Below, piece by piece: positions 1 to 11,082 of a stretch of 64,000 nt of DNA. Position numbers and translations under genes: made by a program. Position 1 is the first letter of the stretch. Each line of letters begins with the position of its first letter. The stretch is from Canna indica (Eukaryota; Streptophyta; Magnoliopsida; Zingiberales; Cannaceae), in NCBI GenBank assembly GCA_034359265.1, contig CP136892.1, forward strand, positions 87,288,001 through 87,352,000, written 5' to 3'. The notes beneath the pieces are model-generated. The model ran no database searches. It was not told the DNA's origin and worked only from the letters and a program-made list of their open reading frames with translations.

Positions 1-2419
1 CAAATGGCATAACCAAAAACTCGAAATGCCCGTAACGCGTACGGAAAGCAGTCTTCTGCACATCCTACTCTCTCACCCTCAACTGGTGATATCCGGATCT
101 CAAGTCAATTTTCGAGTACACACAAGTATCTCGCAACTGGTCAAACAAGTCATCAATCCGAGGCAATGGGTACTTGTTCTTGACGGTCACTGCATTTAAC
201 TGCCTGTAGTCGATGCAGAGCCTCAAAGATCCATCCTTCTTTCTCACAAATAGGACAGGAGCTCCCCAAGGTGACAAACTAGGACGGATAAATCTCTTAT
301 CTAGAAGCTCTTGCAATTGCCCCTTAAGCTCCTCTAATTCCTTAGGTGCCATACGGTACGGTGCCTTCGAAATAGGAGCAGTACCAAGCTGCAACTCAAT
401 ACAGAACTCAATCTGTCGCTCCGGTGGTAGGCCTGGTAACTCATCTGGGAACACATCTGGAAACTCTCTAACCACCGATATGCTCTCGATCTGAAGTTGC
501 TCATCGATAGACGTGCCCACCAATGACACCAGAAAGCCATTGCACCCTCGGCCCATCAACTGTCTAGCCTGCAAAGCTGAAATAATCGGTGCCACCCGCT
601 CCTTTGATCCAACAAACTCAAAGGAAGGTTGTCCTGGGGGAGAAAATATTACTACTTTCTCTCGACAATCGACTCTAGCATGGTACGCGGTAAGCCAATA
701 CATACCCAAGATAACATCGAAGTCGAAGAAATCTAACACAAGCAAGTCTACCAAAATCTCAACATCTCCCAAACGGAGTCTACACCCCTTCAACTCATGG
801 CTCGATCGCATCACATCACCTGACGCCGTGAGCACAAACAAACCACTAGATCTAGGTGTAGGCTCTCTTACCAATTTAGCAACCATAGATGGAGAAATAA
901 AAGAATGAGTACTACCAGTATCTATCAATGCATGAGCAGGTAAATCAAACACTAAAATAATACCTCTGATCACTGAACCTGACGCCTGATGTGCCTCCTC
1001 CTGGGTCAATGCAAAAACTCGGGCCTGAGTTTGACTAGACTGTCTCTGATAACTGGGCTGCTTCTGACCCTGACTCTACCCCCTCGACTGTTGTTGCGGA
1101 GTCCTCTGCGCTCGTCCGACTGGACAACTCCTGCTGATGTGGCCGGGCTGCTTGCAATGATAACACACACTGCCACCTCTAGGACAGTCCCTAGCAAAGT
1201 GTCCACTATCTCCACAGTTAAAACAGTGGTCAGACCTGACTCCCATCTGATCTCCAGATCTAGCAGTGACCCTCGAAAACTGATCTCGAGGTGCCTGGGA
1301 AGGCTGGGATGATCCCTGCGACTGAGTGGGAAACGTCCTTGCCTTCTTCGGCGGTCTAAAATGACTACCAACGGATCTATTCTGGGATGGCTGGGCCTGA
1401 GCTCTAAAGCCTCCCTGGCCCCCAACATGACCTCCTGCACCCTGCGGAAGTGGTGGTCGACCATGACGATCTTTTTACTTTAGTTGGCTGATCCTCAAGT
1501 GAGTACTCTCAACCAGAAGTGCTCGTGCCACCACTCGACTATAGTCTCTCAGATCATCATGACTACACATCCGATCCTGAATAGCAAAGTTGAGTCCTCG
1601 GAAGAAATGCTCTGCTTTGTCTTCCTCTGAGGCCACCATGTGCAGACAAAACTCTGACAAACGGTCAAACTCAACCTCATACTCTGCCACATTACGACCT
1701 CGCTGTCGCAGATCAAGGAACTCTTGCTTCTTCTGTTGGCGAAATGTTATCGGGAAATATTTACTATAGAATGCAGCTCTGAATTCTGCCCACGAAATAT
1801 CAGCTCCACCTCTAGCAGCGTCCTGAGCCCTCCACCAAACTCTAGCCCCATCAATCAGGTAAAAGGTGGCCAGATCCACCTTTTTCTCCTCCTTGCACCT
1901 AAGTGCCTTAAAAGTATCCTCCACTCCAGCCAACCATGCCCTAGCTGCCATAGGGTTTGCACCACCCCCGAAGTTACCGAAACGCTCTCTGCCAAACTGT
2001 TGGAACTTCAGCATGCGGGACTCCCATGACTCAGTGCTAGCAAAGCCTCTCTCTAGTCTTGGTACAAGCATAACATACTGCGGCTGTGGCATAGTAGGAA
2101 TATGCACAGCTGAGCCCTCTCCAATGGCTTGAGGGACTACCGGTACGGCCTGACCAACTACCTCCTCCTCTCCAGCTCCAGAAATAAAGTCCTGCACCTC
2201 CTCCACGGGAACATGAACAGGGGCACCACGACCACGACCTCTGCCACCAGTAGTACGACCGGTCCGACGAGCACCCCGGCTCACCCGTCCACCACGACCC
2301 CTAATAGTCGGAGTCACTACCTGAGAAGTCCGTGCCCGTCGAGGAACGGCTACCCGATCATGATCTGCACCCGGGTCTCCAAGACCTCTCGCACGCCCAA
2401 CACTGCCCCTCGATGCCAT
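1..2419 (-). pseudogene. Broken gag-pol of the left retrotransposon
   Basis: Gag begins at the ATG ending at 2419 with an Arg/Gly-rich start, followed by the gag core (ARAWLAGVEDTF, VWWRAQD, FRQQKKQEFLDLRQRG). Two CCHC zinc knuckles lie at 1184-1225 (CFNCGDSGHFARDC) and 1124-1165 (CYHCKQPGHISRSC). The protease active site is [10 protein letters not shown] near 905-925. Reverse transcriptase starts with the [12 protein letters not shown] and [16 protein letters not shown] blocks and continues past position 1. Gag, protease and RT are in one frame, broken by TAA at 1475-1477, TAG at 1076-1078 and TAG at 65-67; I see no frameshift between them. Gag packages the RNA and Pol copies it, but this copy cannot make the full polyprotein. 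Confidence 0.9.
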
Positions 2420-2540
2420 CTCTCTACAAATAGAACAAAAATTTTAGGTAAAGCTTACAACTTCAACTTCGACACCATAGAATATTATCGCTAAGGTAAG
2501 ACACCTAGGCTCTTAACCTTAACCTAACCTTAAATCCTAG

Positions 2541-2552
2541 GCTCTGATACCA
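2541..2552 (-). promoter_or_regulatory. Primer binding site (initiator tRNA-Met)
   Basis: The minus strand reads TGGTATCAGAGC, the usual plant primer binding site matching the 3' end of initiator tRNA-Met. It starts five bases inside the end of the 5' LTR, the expected spacing. Confidence 0.93.
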
Positions 2553-2557
2553 AAAAT

Positions 2558-4936
2558 TGTCACGCCCCGACCCGGGCCCGCCCTCGGCGACCACGACCCG
2601 AAACGTGACGGCGACTCGAACACCGCACAACGAAAGGAAAAGCCACAAATCATAACATAAAATAAAACAACAATATCAAATAGTTCCACATATTACATCT
2701 CCAAAATAATAATATCAAGATTTAGCGTTATAAAGCGATAAGAAGAAACAAAATACAAAAGTAGTCGCCATCAGAGCTCCACATCTACGACTGACTACTA
2801 GCTGACAAAAACTATATACACCTCGATCTACAAATCGACTGCTCACCCCTGCAAGTCTGAAGCAAAAATAACGGAGATCAGTGAATGCTGAGTTGGAGAA
2901 TCACAATATGATCAACAAGTATCAAGTGTCAACTCAACAATGCATAACAACATGGCCTAAGATGCAGTCAAAGGCAATGAACACAATAAATACTTCTTAT
3001 CTACTCCTAAACAACATCAACAGAATCATCGAGCGTGTGGACCATTGGGTAAAAACCCCGTACTCTACCACCTGCAGAGTGGCATCAACCGTCTGCTCCA
3101 ACGGTGATACGACTACCCCGACCAAGCAGGTAGCCCGTCAGATGCCGCGTCCGACATCATCGCACCCGAAGGTGCCCAACATGCTACTAGTCAATATCAT
3201 ATATACCCTCTCCCATGCCTGGGGGGTACCACACCGAAATAGTCCTGGACCGAAGTCCTCTCCAAGGCCGTAGCCTCCAGATCGACATCAACCATGCAAC
3301 TCGACTCCAAGAGTGCAACAAGGTATATCACCATGATCAACAATACCATAACTCCAAGTGATAACAACATGATAATAACAAAATATCATCATGATCAATA
3401 ATATAACAACTCCAAGTGATTATGATATGATCAACGGGATAATAATATGCTCAACAAGTAAACGACACCACATATATCAACATAGCACTATGCATACAAT
3501 GACTAATCCAATGCACCGTAGGATTAGTACAATATATTATGATCAACAATAAACACCAATAAACAACAATAAAATGTAACACATGCAATTTCTCTACATG
3601 GCATGTCCAACAATAATATGCAACATGAGTTCAATAAATTTCAGGAAGCAAAGCAAACAACGGAAGCAAAGGTATTTTCGTAATTTATCTCCGACGACAA
3701 CTCAACAACAAACAAGGGATGACAGACTTGCAGGTTCAACCCATCACCAAAACTACCAATATTTCACACTAACTAACCCACCAAATTTTCAGACTAATAA
3801 TTTAATATTATTTAAACACATCGACAACCTCAACAACTAACCAACCGAAAAAACATCCTAACAATGACATCTCGAAAAACTGACCCTGCCATCGCGTTCA
3901 GCACGCGAAAACGATCAAGATTGATATTCATCTCAACTTCAACCGATAACTCGGGGCCCACCAACTAAATTAATTTCAAATACAACTATCAATCACTTAC
4001 TCAACAACAGTAAAATATCAAAATCATATCAAACGATCTCCAATCTAAAATCCGACACCACCATCGCGTTCAGCACGCGAAAATCTACAACTTTGGTATT
4101 CACCTCGACTCGATCCGATGACTCTACGATCAATTATAAAAATACCCCAATAATTCATAAATTAACCCAATTTCATATGATACAGCTCTATTCTCTAAAT
4201 ACTATTCATATCCCACCCACTCGTTTACTGCTACCCGACGCCTCCCCTCCCACTCGACCTCCCTCCCGACGCTGCCCCCCTCCTTCGCTTGAACCCACGC
4301 CGATCGGCCATCCCGACCGTCGGCGATCACCTCGGCGGCACGGCCGCCCTCTCTCGCGACTTCCGGCACCGGCGAGACTCTCTCTCTCTCTCTCTCTCTC
4401 TCCCCGTCTCCCTCTCTTCTCCCGATCATCCTAGTCCTCTTCCCCTCTCGGCCAGCCGCTACCTGTCGCCGACCGGCGACTCCACAACCTCCTCAACCTT
4501 CGGCCTCGCTCAGTCCCACGATCGACCGAGCGGAAGCCCGGATGGCCGCCTAGCAGCCCGCAACCCTCACGCGACCGCCCGCCGTGCGACTTCCATGGTT
4601 ACGGCGCAACAACCTCCCCTATCTTCGTCGTCTGATTCGTCGGAGATAATCAACAGAAATGAAGGAACGGAGAGGATGAGATATCCTACCTCGATTTCGC
4701 GATTCCAGCGACGACGACGAGCTCCACCGGCAACACGACGCGCGCCGACTCCCGCTTGCAGGTTCCTCTCCTCTCCTCTTCTCAATCTCTCTTTGTCAGC
4801 TCCCTCTCTCCCCTTCTTAAAACCCTTCAACGACATCTCTCCCTCACCTCCCCATTACCCTCACCTGCTACCCCCACTCCTCCTGCATTGACTCAAAGAT
4901 TTAATTTAATTTTTTTTTTTTTTACTGGATATAACA
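2558..4936 (-). repeat. 5' LTR of the left retrotransposon
   Basis: On the minus strand the LTR starts TGTTATATCC (4936) and ends CGTGACA (2558), about 2.38 kb, long as in Tekay/Del elements. It has a CT-rich stretch including a (CT)n run at 4378-4402. It also holds two diverged direct copies of a roughly 70-bp unit centred on CATCGCGTTCAGCACGCGAA near 3890-3950 and 4060-4120. Open frames inside it, on either strand, have composition-driven sequences and no domain. Confidence 0.88.
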
Positions 4937-6880
4937 CCTTACATATCTAGATCTTAGAATGAATAATTTGGAGACTCTTTTTTTAACCCATACAAATAGG
5001 AAAGATGAATTCCTCTGGTTGCAACCGTTGACAAGATTATCACATGTTGATCTCGGTAATAATTTACTTTCTGGTGACTTGGCCACTTGGCTTTTGCATA
5101 CGACTACTACTAATTATGATAATAACTCATCAAAGTTTTCCAACTTAAATTATTTGGATTTGTCTCATAATAACCTGCATGGTAATTTAACGAAGCTCCA
5201 CTTTGCCAAGCTCACTAGATTACAAACCTTGTTCTTGTCCGCCAATTCCCAATTGACCATGAATTCAATGGATGATAATTGGATCCCTCCGTTCCAGGCT
5301 TCCAGCTTCAGTCTATGGGACTTGCTTCTTGTGTGTTGGGCCCTAAATTTCCTAGATGGCTCTGCTCCCAGAAATCCATCTTGGTATTAGATTTATCTAA
5401 TTCAAGCATAGATGATGCTTTGCCCAATTGGATGTGGACTATTTTTTCTTCCAACACCACTTTTATAAATCTCTCAAATAATAGGATACGTGGGAGCATG
5501 TCAATTTCCTTGACAAATTTGAAAAAATTACGCTATTCGAACTTGAGTTATAATCTATTTGATGGATCAATTACTCCTTTGCCACCTAGTCTACAGATAT
5601 TGGATCTTTCTTATAATTCTTTAGCGGGGCCACTACCACCATCCTTTCCATCAAGCCCAAGGTTCTCAATCTTGTCATCTAATTATATTAATGGGAGCAT
5701 GCCACTCGAGTTATGCAATTGGGAGAGACCCAAGGTTCTCAATCTAGAGAACAACCAAATATCAGGAGAAATTCCTCGGTGTTGGGGGGAAGCTGCTGAA
5801 GAACTTGTATATATTATCTTGGGCAATAATAACCTCTCAGGAGAGATTCCTAGTGCCATCGGAAACTTGGTTGGGCTTAAATTGTTGCAACTCAACAATA
5901 GCCTTCAAGGTTCTATTCATTTCTCAATGCAAAATTTAAGTTCATTAAATATTCTTGATATTGGAGAGAACAAATTATTAGGCAACATATCGTCATGGAT
6001 TGGACAGAGCTTTCCAGATCTACAAGTACTCCGATTGCGTTCCAATATATTTTCTGGCAATATTCCTCCTGAGATTGGACAATTAAGCCATCTTCAAATT
6101 ATCGACTTTGCCGACAACAAACTATCAGGTCTTATTCCACACTCCTTTGGCAACTTCAATGCGATAATTAGCACGTCAGAGACAATGGGTTCCACATGAG
6201 TCGGTTTTGGTATTGATAGTGGTGGTGGTGCTCTATCATATGTTTTCTCTAAAATGGAAACTATAGCTATCAACATAAAGGGAGGAACATATAGCTATTC
6301 AACTAACCTCCAATATGTGAAGAGCATTGACCTTTCCAACAACAATTTGTTCGAAAATATACCTCATGAAATTGGAGCTCTTTTAGGCCTCCTAAATCTG
6401 AATCTATCAAGGAATAATTTACAAGAAGAGATTCTTGACTCTATTGGCAACATGAAATTACTGGAGTCTCTTGACCTATCATTCAATAAGTTGTCTCGAG
6501 CTATTCCCCAAAGCTTATCCCAGTTGGAGTTTTTGAGCTACTTGAATATGTCATACAATAATTTCTCTGGAAGAATACCGTCACTAGATGATCCTTTCAT
6601 TTATGTTGGAAACGTCTACCTCTGTGGACCTCCACTCAATAAAGATTGTTCGACTGTTGACAATAATGTCGTAGAGGAAGCTAATTCAGAGAAATTCTGG
6701 TTGTATGTTAGTGTTGCTACGGGCTTTGTGGTGGGACTTTGGAGTGTATATGTCATCCTGCTATCCAAGAAAGATTGGAGAATCATCTATTTCGAGTTGA
6801 TTGACAAGATCTATGATGATATTTATGTGCAAATTGTAGTTATATATGCTCGACTTATGAGAAAATTAAATGGGGCTTAA
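4937..6880 (+). pseudogene. psiRLP1: 3' part of an LRR receptor-like protein gene cut by the retrotransposon
   Basis: The sequence resumes in mid-gene at an LRR (YLDL) immediately after the LTR and runs to the normal RLP C-terminus: LRRs, island domain, C-cap (YLCGPPLNKDC), membrane helix with GFVVGLW and the tail ending MRKLNG. Besides the insertion there are three lesions. An LRR segment near 4965 is deleted. An 8-nt insertion at about 5297 shifts the frame; RLP-A reads through there. A TGA lies at 6197-6199 in the island domain, after which the same frame continues to the stop at 6878-6880. The SGSQIQ part of the C-cap is also deleted. The 5' half should lie left of the window beyond the other LTR. 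Confidence 0.93.
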
Positions 6881-8348
6881 CCAAGAATTCTAATGTGGTG
6901 AAGAGGATTGCAGGTATCAGTTAATCGCACTTCAATTCTGATACTTCCAGCTTTCTATATTCCTTACTAGTGTACATGAGAACCTTTATAACATGTGATG
7001 CTCAAAACTTTGGATAAGGTGTATATATAATATTCTCAGCTGGTACAATGATAGGAAATATATAGTAAAATATATTTTTTGCTTAATTAATTATACCTTA
7101 GTATATTCTGTTCATCTAATAGTATAAACAGTGGCTTGAAAACTCTGACATGTAAATTAACAATTATATAGATACTCAATTTAATTAGCAAATTAACCTA
7201 GAGTGACCTCTTCATGTGGAAGACTAGTTATCTATCTGATGCATGCAGACGTTGAATTTGTTGAGGTGTGTCAATATTAGTACTTTTCCATTATCACCAC
7301 AAACATATATTTGATGAAAATATATGTGTTGGAATTATTAGATTTTTTTTTTAATTTTAAAATGATTATCTTGTTCACCTTTTATTGATCGCACCAAATA
7401 ACTAAGTTATATATCTTCAGAACAAATTAATTAATATATGATATATATAAGCTATAAATATATGATATGTATACAATGCGTATAATGATTTATTATAGCT
7501 AGCTAACCGTCGGCTATTGATCTTAATTTTATATATAGTATTGTAATAATGTGGAATTGTTTAAATATTATGGACTAATGTTCAGTACTTGAACATATAT
7601 TTTGCACTGGTTTTCTCCAAAGTGTTTGAAATTATATACATTGATCTATGTTGCATATGTGCGGGAGAGGTTTAACTGGAAATTAAGATGCATGCATGTT
7701 GAACGTGGATTTGATCTATAAGCCATAGTTTTATATATATTTGCTTGTCTTAATTATAATAACTTGTTAATTCTATGCATCCGATAATTGCTCGGTAGGT
7801 CACAAATTAATAGTGTGGGACTTATTTAATTAGTTGTGTTATATAATTATGTTTTTGTAAGGGTATATAGAAATTGCACATAATTACACATAATTAGTTG
7901 TCTTATAATAAGGTGGTGGCCACTTGTTGCTTTCAACTTTTTCATTTAATATAAGGTCTTATATAAAATTAACATAAAATTCATTTAACATATATAAGAA
8001 CCAAATTAAATGATAAAAATCCTATGACAAGAACTCCTAATTAAAAGACTTTTGAATATTAAGTCGTGCAAATTATCGTGTAATCATAAGCGTTCAAATC
8101 ATTTGGAAATGGTCATCATAAAATCGAGTTTGAATTTCAATTACTTATACATAGACAGACATAGATGACTTGGTTGGAGAAAAAGTAACATAATAATTAA
8201 TCATATATTATTGGAGGCCTTCAATTGTTTTTTATTTTGTTAATTTGTTTTTTAATAAATAAAAAAGCAAATATATATATATATACTTGAAGGTCTATAT
8301 ATAAAGAGAGAAGGTGAGGTACATCCAAACTCAGTTATAGCGGTAAAA
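6881..8348 (+). other. RLP 3' flank with decayed 3'-UTR intron, then upstream module of psiRLP2
   Basis: The donor GATTGCAG|GTATCA is still present at 6914, but the matching downstream site near 7653 reads TTGCATATGTGCGGGAG instead of TTGCAGATGGGCAGGAG, so the acceptor AG is lost. From about 8041 to 8190 lies one copy of the recurrent upstream module (GACTTTTGAATATTAAGTCGTGCA and following). A TATATATAAAGAG box lies near 8300. No other gene is visible. Confidence 0.55.
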
Positions 8349-9190
8349 ATGAGAACCAACAAAACTACACTACGCCCTTCCATCATAATGTTGCTCTGTT
8401 TGATACTTTGAAAAATTATGTCAGCAAGAGTTGGAAACTAGGGTTGAGCATAGACCGGTTAACCAATCTATTAACAAAAAAAAATTGTTCCATTAAATTT
8501 CGGTTTTTCAAAATCATTAATTAACTTCGGTTAATCGATAATTTTTGGTTAACCAATAAATTTTTTTAACTTATAAACATAATAATATTATGCAAATTAT
8601 GGAGAAAAATCCAAACAAATACCAAATTCTTATTGAGAAAAAAGAAAAAAAAAAGTAAAACCACTTGAACCAAGATAATGTTCTAAAAAACTAATATTTT
8701 TATTTTTATTTTTTAAATATTTTTAATATTTTTAATTTTTTATAATTCTCTATATATATTTTTTATAATTTTCTGTAATTTCTTATAATTTTTTTTATAA
8801 TTTATATCGAACTAGTCGGTTAATTGAAACCGACGAACTTTTTACCTCTTGAACCGAAAAAACCGGTTTGATGTCGGACCGATTTTCCGATTAATCGAAA
8901 AATCGATTTTTTTTTGCCCACCCCTATTGGAAACACCTACCTATGTGGACCTCTACTCAGCAAGAGTTGCTCAATTAATGAAAAGAATGCTACAAAGGAG
9001 GTTAATTATTAAGAGAAATCATGACATTATCTTAGCATGATAGTGTGCTTTGTGGTTGAACTAATTAAGGAGCGTATTTATCATCCTCGTATTCAAGAAT
9101 GATTAGAGGGCATTTTACTTTCGGCTGATTGACAAAATCTATAATGAAATTTATGTGCAAATTTATGAGAAAATGGTGCTCAACAATAAA
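8349..9190 (+). pseudogene. psiRLP2: internally deleted RLP remnant
   Basis: The ATG at 8349 starts the usual signal-peptide coding sequence (MRTNKTTLRPSIIMLL), which stops being RLP-like after about 19 codons near 8405. After some 25 bp of filler the sequence jumps straight to the C-cap coding region (GGAAACACCTACCTATGTGG) and continues with decayed membrane and tail sequence to about 9190. Everything between, more than 2 kb of LRRs, is missing. The remnant is further interrupted by a hAT MITE at 8439-8926. The C-terminal part is closest to psiRLP5 (shared SKSCSIN-like cap and MRKWC-type ending) and has several stops and indels. Confidence 0.85.
8439..8926. mobile_element. hAT-type MITE with 8-bp target duplication
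   Basis: The element starts TAGGGTTGAGCA and ends TGCCCACCCCTA, giving inverted ends TAGGG(T/G)TG(A/G)GCA. It is flanked on both sides by TTGGAAAC (8431-8438 and 8927-8934), an exact 8-bp target duplication typical of hAT insertion. The interior is AT-rich with repeated GGTTAA/CCGATTAATCG motifs and has no transposase coding capacity. Length 488 bp. Confidence 0.9.
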
Positions 9191-9623
9191 TCTAGTGTGG
9201 TGAAGAAGGTTGTATCAATCAATTAATCGCACTTTTATTTTATTTTTTTAATGTTATCACTTGCAGCTTTCTTTATTCGTTGTTTTAATTGTTTTTTTAG
9301 AATAAATAAGGATTTTTATACATAAAGTTAATTAATTGAGGAGATGTGATGATTAAACCTTCGAATGTGATAGATTATATTCTCAACTCGCACGTGAATA
9401 AGATATTAAAATATTTTCTATTCTCTTTTGTCTTTTTATCATTTAATAGTGAAAAACTTTTGTATTAATATCATACTAGAAATGTTAAATTTTTCTAACT
9501 CATGTACTTAATAATTCTCCTAATACTCATATAATAAAGTATTCATGATTATTGATGAAATTATTATATTTTTAGGAGGATATAACAAAACTCATATCAT
9601 ATACATTGCCTTCATTTTGTGTT
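9191..9623. other. RLP 3' flank, no gene
   Basis: The sequence parallels the region after psiRLP5 (46915-47150), for example the shared stretch TGAAGA(A/T)GGTTGTATCAATCA, so it is the decayed 3' flank of psiRLP2. Nothing else is recognised. Confidence 0.55.
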
Positions 9624-9707
9624 ACTTGTAATTTCAATCATAGAGAAATAATATGATAGAAACACTAAAAATGAGTTGTGTGAAAACCACGTGTTGATTA
9701 TTTATAA

Positions 9708-9905
9708 CTTATCAAAGCTTTACAACATAAATTATTTAGATTTATGTTATAATAGCCTACATGGTATATAATTTGTCGGAGCTCCACTTTTCCATGCTCG
9801 TCAAATTAGATATCTTGGCGTTGTCCATAAACTCCCAATTGACCATTGCAATCGATGATACATGTGGTATATAACTTGTCTGAGCTCCACTTTTCCATGC
9901 TCCTC
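9708..9905 (+). pseudogene. RLP LRR fragment in duplication A
   Basis: About 60 codons resemble the RLP segment NYLDL..NNLHGN.SELHF..L..L..L.LS.NSQLT, with stops. A 40-bp piece encoding the SELHFSM part is present twice here (about 9763 and 9862) but once in the partner copy at 35712-35890, so the second piece arose after the duplication or was lost there. No flanking RLP sequence joins it. Confidence 0.75.
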
Positions 9906-10630
9906 CTTTCCTACTCTTTATATTTGTCTGAATTATGTTAAGTTGGGCCCCCGACAATTAATTCAAAAATATTAATAGAATTTGAACATGTGGTTAATAT
10001 ACATAGACCGATAGACATCATCACACACTCTGTTGGAGGCCACATGTTTGGAATTTGGAAGTTAGAATTTTCAATGGCATGGTAGAATATTAACCAACTA
10101 CTCGCCAAATTAGAAGACTTTGAATTTTAAGTCGCCTAGAAATAATTGTCATGTAATTAAAAACATCAAATCATTTTGAAATGATCATCCCTAATGCATT
10201 AATTATTCTCTGATAATGAATCACAATAATAGATTTTGAATTTAATCTAGGGTAATTATCTAGATATATCATAAATTTCGACTTTGTTTCAAATATATCC
10301 TAAATTTTTATTTTATCAAATTGTATCATGAACTATTAAATTTATATCAATTGTATTCCTTCGTTAAAATTTGTCACCTACCCTATTAACCGTGTGACGT
10401 GGTCTACACACGTAGATTAAAAAATTATTATTTTTAAATCTGATTAAAAATTATTATTTTTAAATTTGGTTAAAAAATTGTGCAAAAGTGTGACAATTTG
10501 ACGTGGATTAAGATATTTTTTAATTTAAAAACTTATTTTTAATCCACTTCATTAATATTATTTTATCTTATATCTCCAACGTCATGACAATCAACGTTGC
10601 CGGCTCCCTCGTCGAAGTGCTCTCCATTCT

Positions 10631-11082
10631 ATGTTGTCGGCGACTAAGGAGAGCAGCCCTCGATCGTCAGCCAGCACTACTCTATGTGGTGTAGTGTTCC
10701 ACCTAGCCGGCACCCCTCCTCTTCCCTCGTCGGCGAAGAAGAAGCGCCAGCTGCATCTGAGGAGATACTCAATCGTCGTCGGCGACCGCAGCAGCAAGGC
10801 CGCCACGAGCTCCCCTTCTTCTCTCACCGCCTCCTCGCCCCTGCACAGGGCGGTGAACAAGAGGGAGCACATGGGAAGGAGCCATGACGTGCGGAGCGAC
10901 CTCAAGAACCTCAGCTTCGCATCCATGGAAGAGGAAATCTACGACTCTGATGATGACTCGAGATTGTCTTTCGCCTCCTCATCCTCATCGTCGTGCACGT
11001 TGAGGCGAGGAGAAGATGGGAGGAATACAAGAATAGAAAAGAGATGAAGCCAATGACGCCGCATCATATCTCCAATGGATAG
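10631..11082 (+). pseudogene. Unidentified basic/Ser-rich ORF, copy A (frameshifted)
   Basis: GC-rich island inside AT-rich DNA with good codon structure. From the ATG at 10631 the frame encodes a Ser/Lys/Arg-rich protein (GTPPLPSSAKKKRQLHLRRY, then NKREHMGRS, FASMEEEIYDSDDDSRLSF and a Ser run). Compared with copy B at 36562-37017 one base is missing in the TTGAGG(T)CGAGG stretch near 11010, so the end is out of frame (stop at 11045-11047 instead of 11080-11082). A 3-nt deletion beside SDDD is in frame. The upstream frame is also open, so this may be one exon of a larger host gene. I do not recognise the family. The frame on the opposite strand over the same bases looks like a shadow. Confidence 0.55.

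Larger units (their letters stand above)
1..4936 (-). mobile_element. Ty3/gypsy (Tekay/Del-like) LTR retrotransposon, partial, off left edge
   Basis: Reading the minus strand from 4936 leftwards there is a complete 5' LTR, a tRNA-Met primer binding site, gag with two zinc knuckles, an aspartic protease and the first part of reverse transcriptase; the rest lies outside the window. The element sits inside an RLP gene: the bases after 4936 continue an LRR coding sequence that is uninterrupted in RLP-B near 40630. A 5-bp target duplication of CCTTA is therefore expected at the unseen end. Coding capacity is lost through three in-frame stops. The clade call is from gag/RT resemblance and LTR style only, since the integrase of this copy is not visible. 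Confidence 0.9.

Noticed and set aside
2541..2552. tRNA gene at the tRNA-Met match
   Set aside because: Only the 12-base primer binding site is present; no cloverleaf. I saw no convincing tRNA or rRNA gene in the window by eye.
4202..4891. Long open frames on both strands in the CT-rich LTR region
   Set aside because: Low-complexity Ser/Pro/Leu or Arg/Glu sequence inside the LTR, without domains.
10591..10926. Minus-strand 111-codon frame opposite the unidentified ORF (also 36513-36857)
   Set aside because: The plus-strand frame explains the conservation better: it has an in-frame 3-nt difference and a shared stop position.
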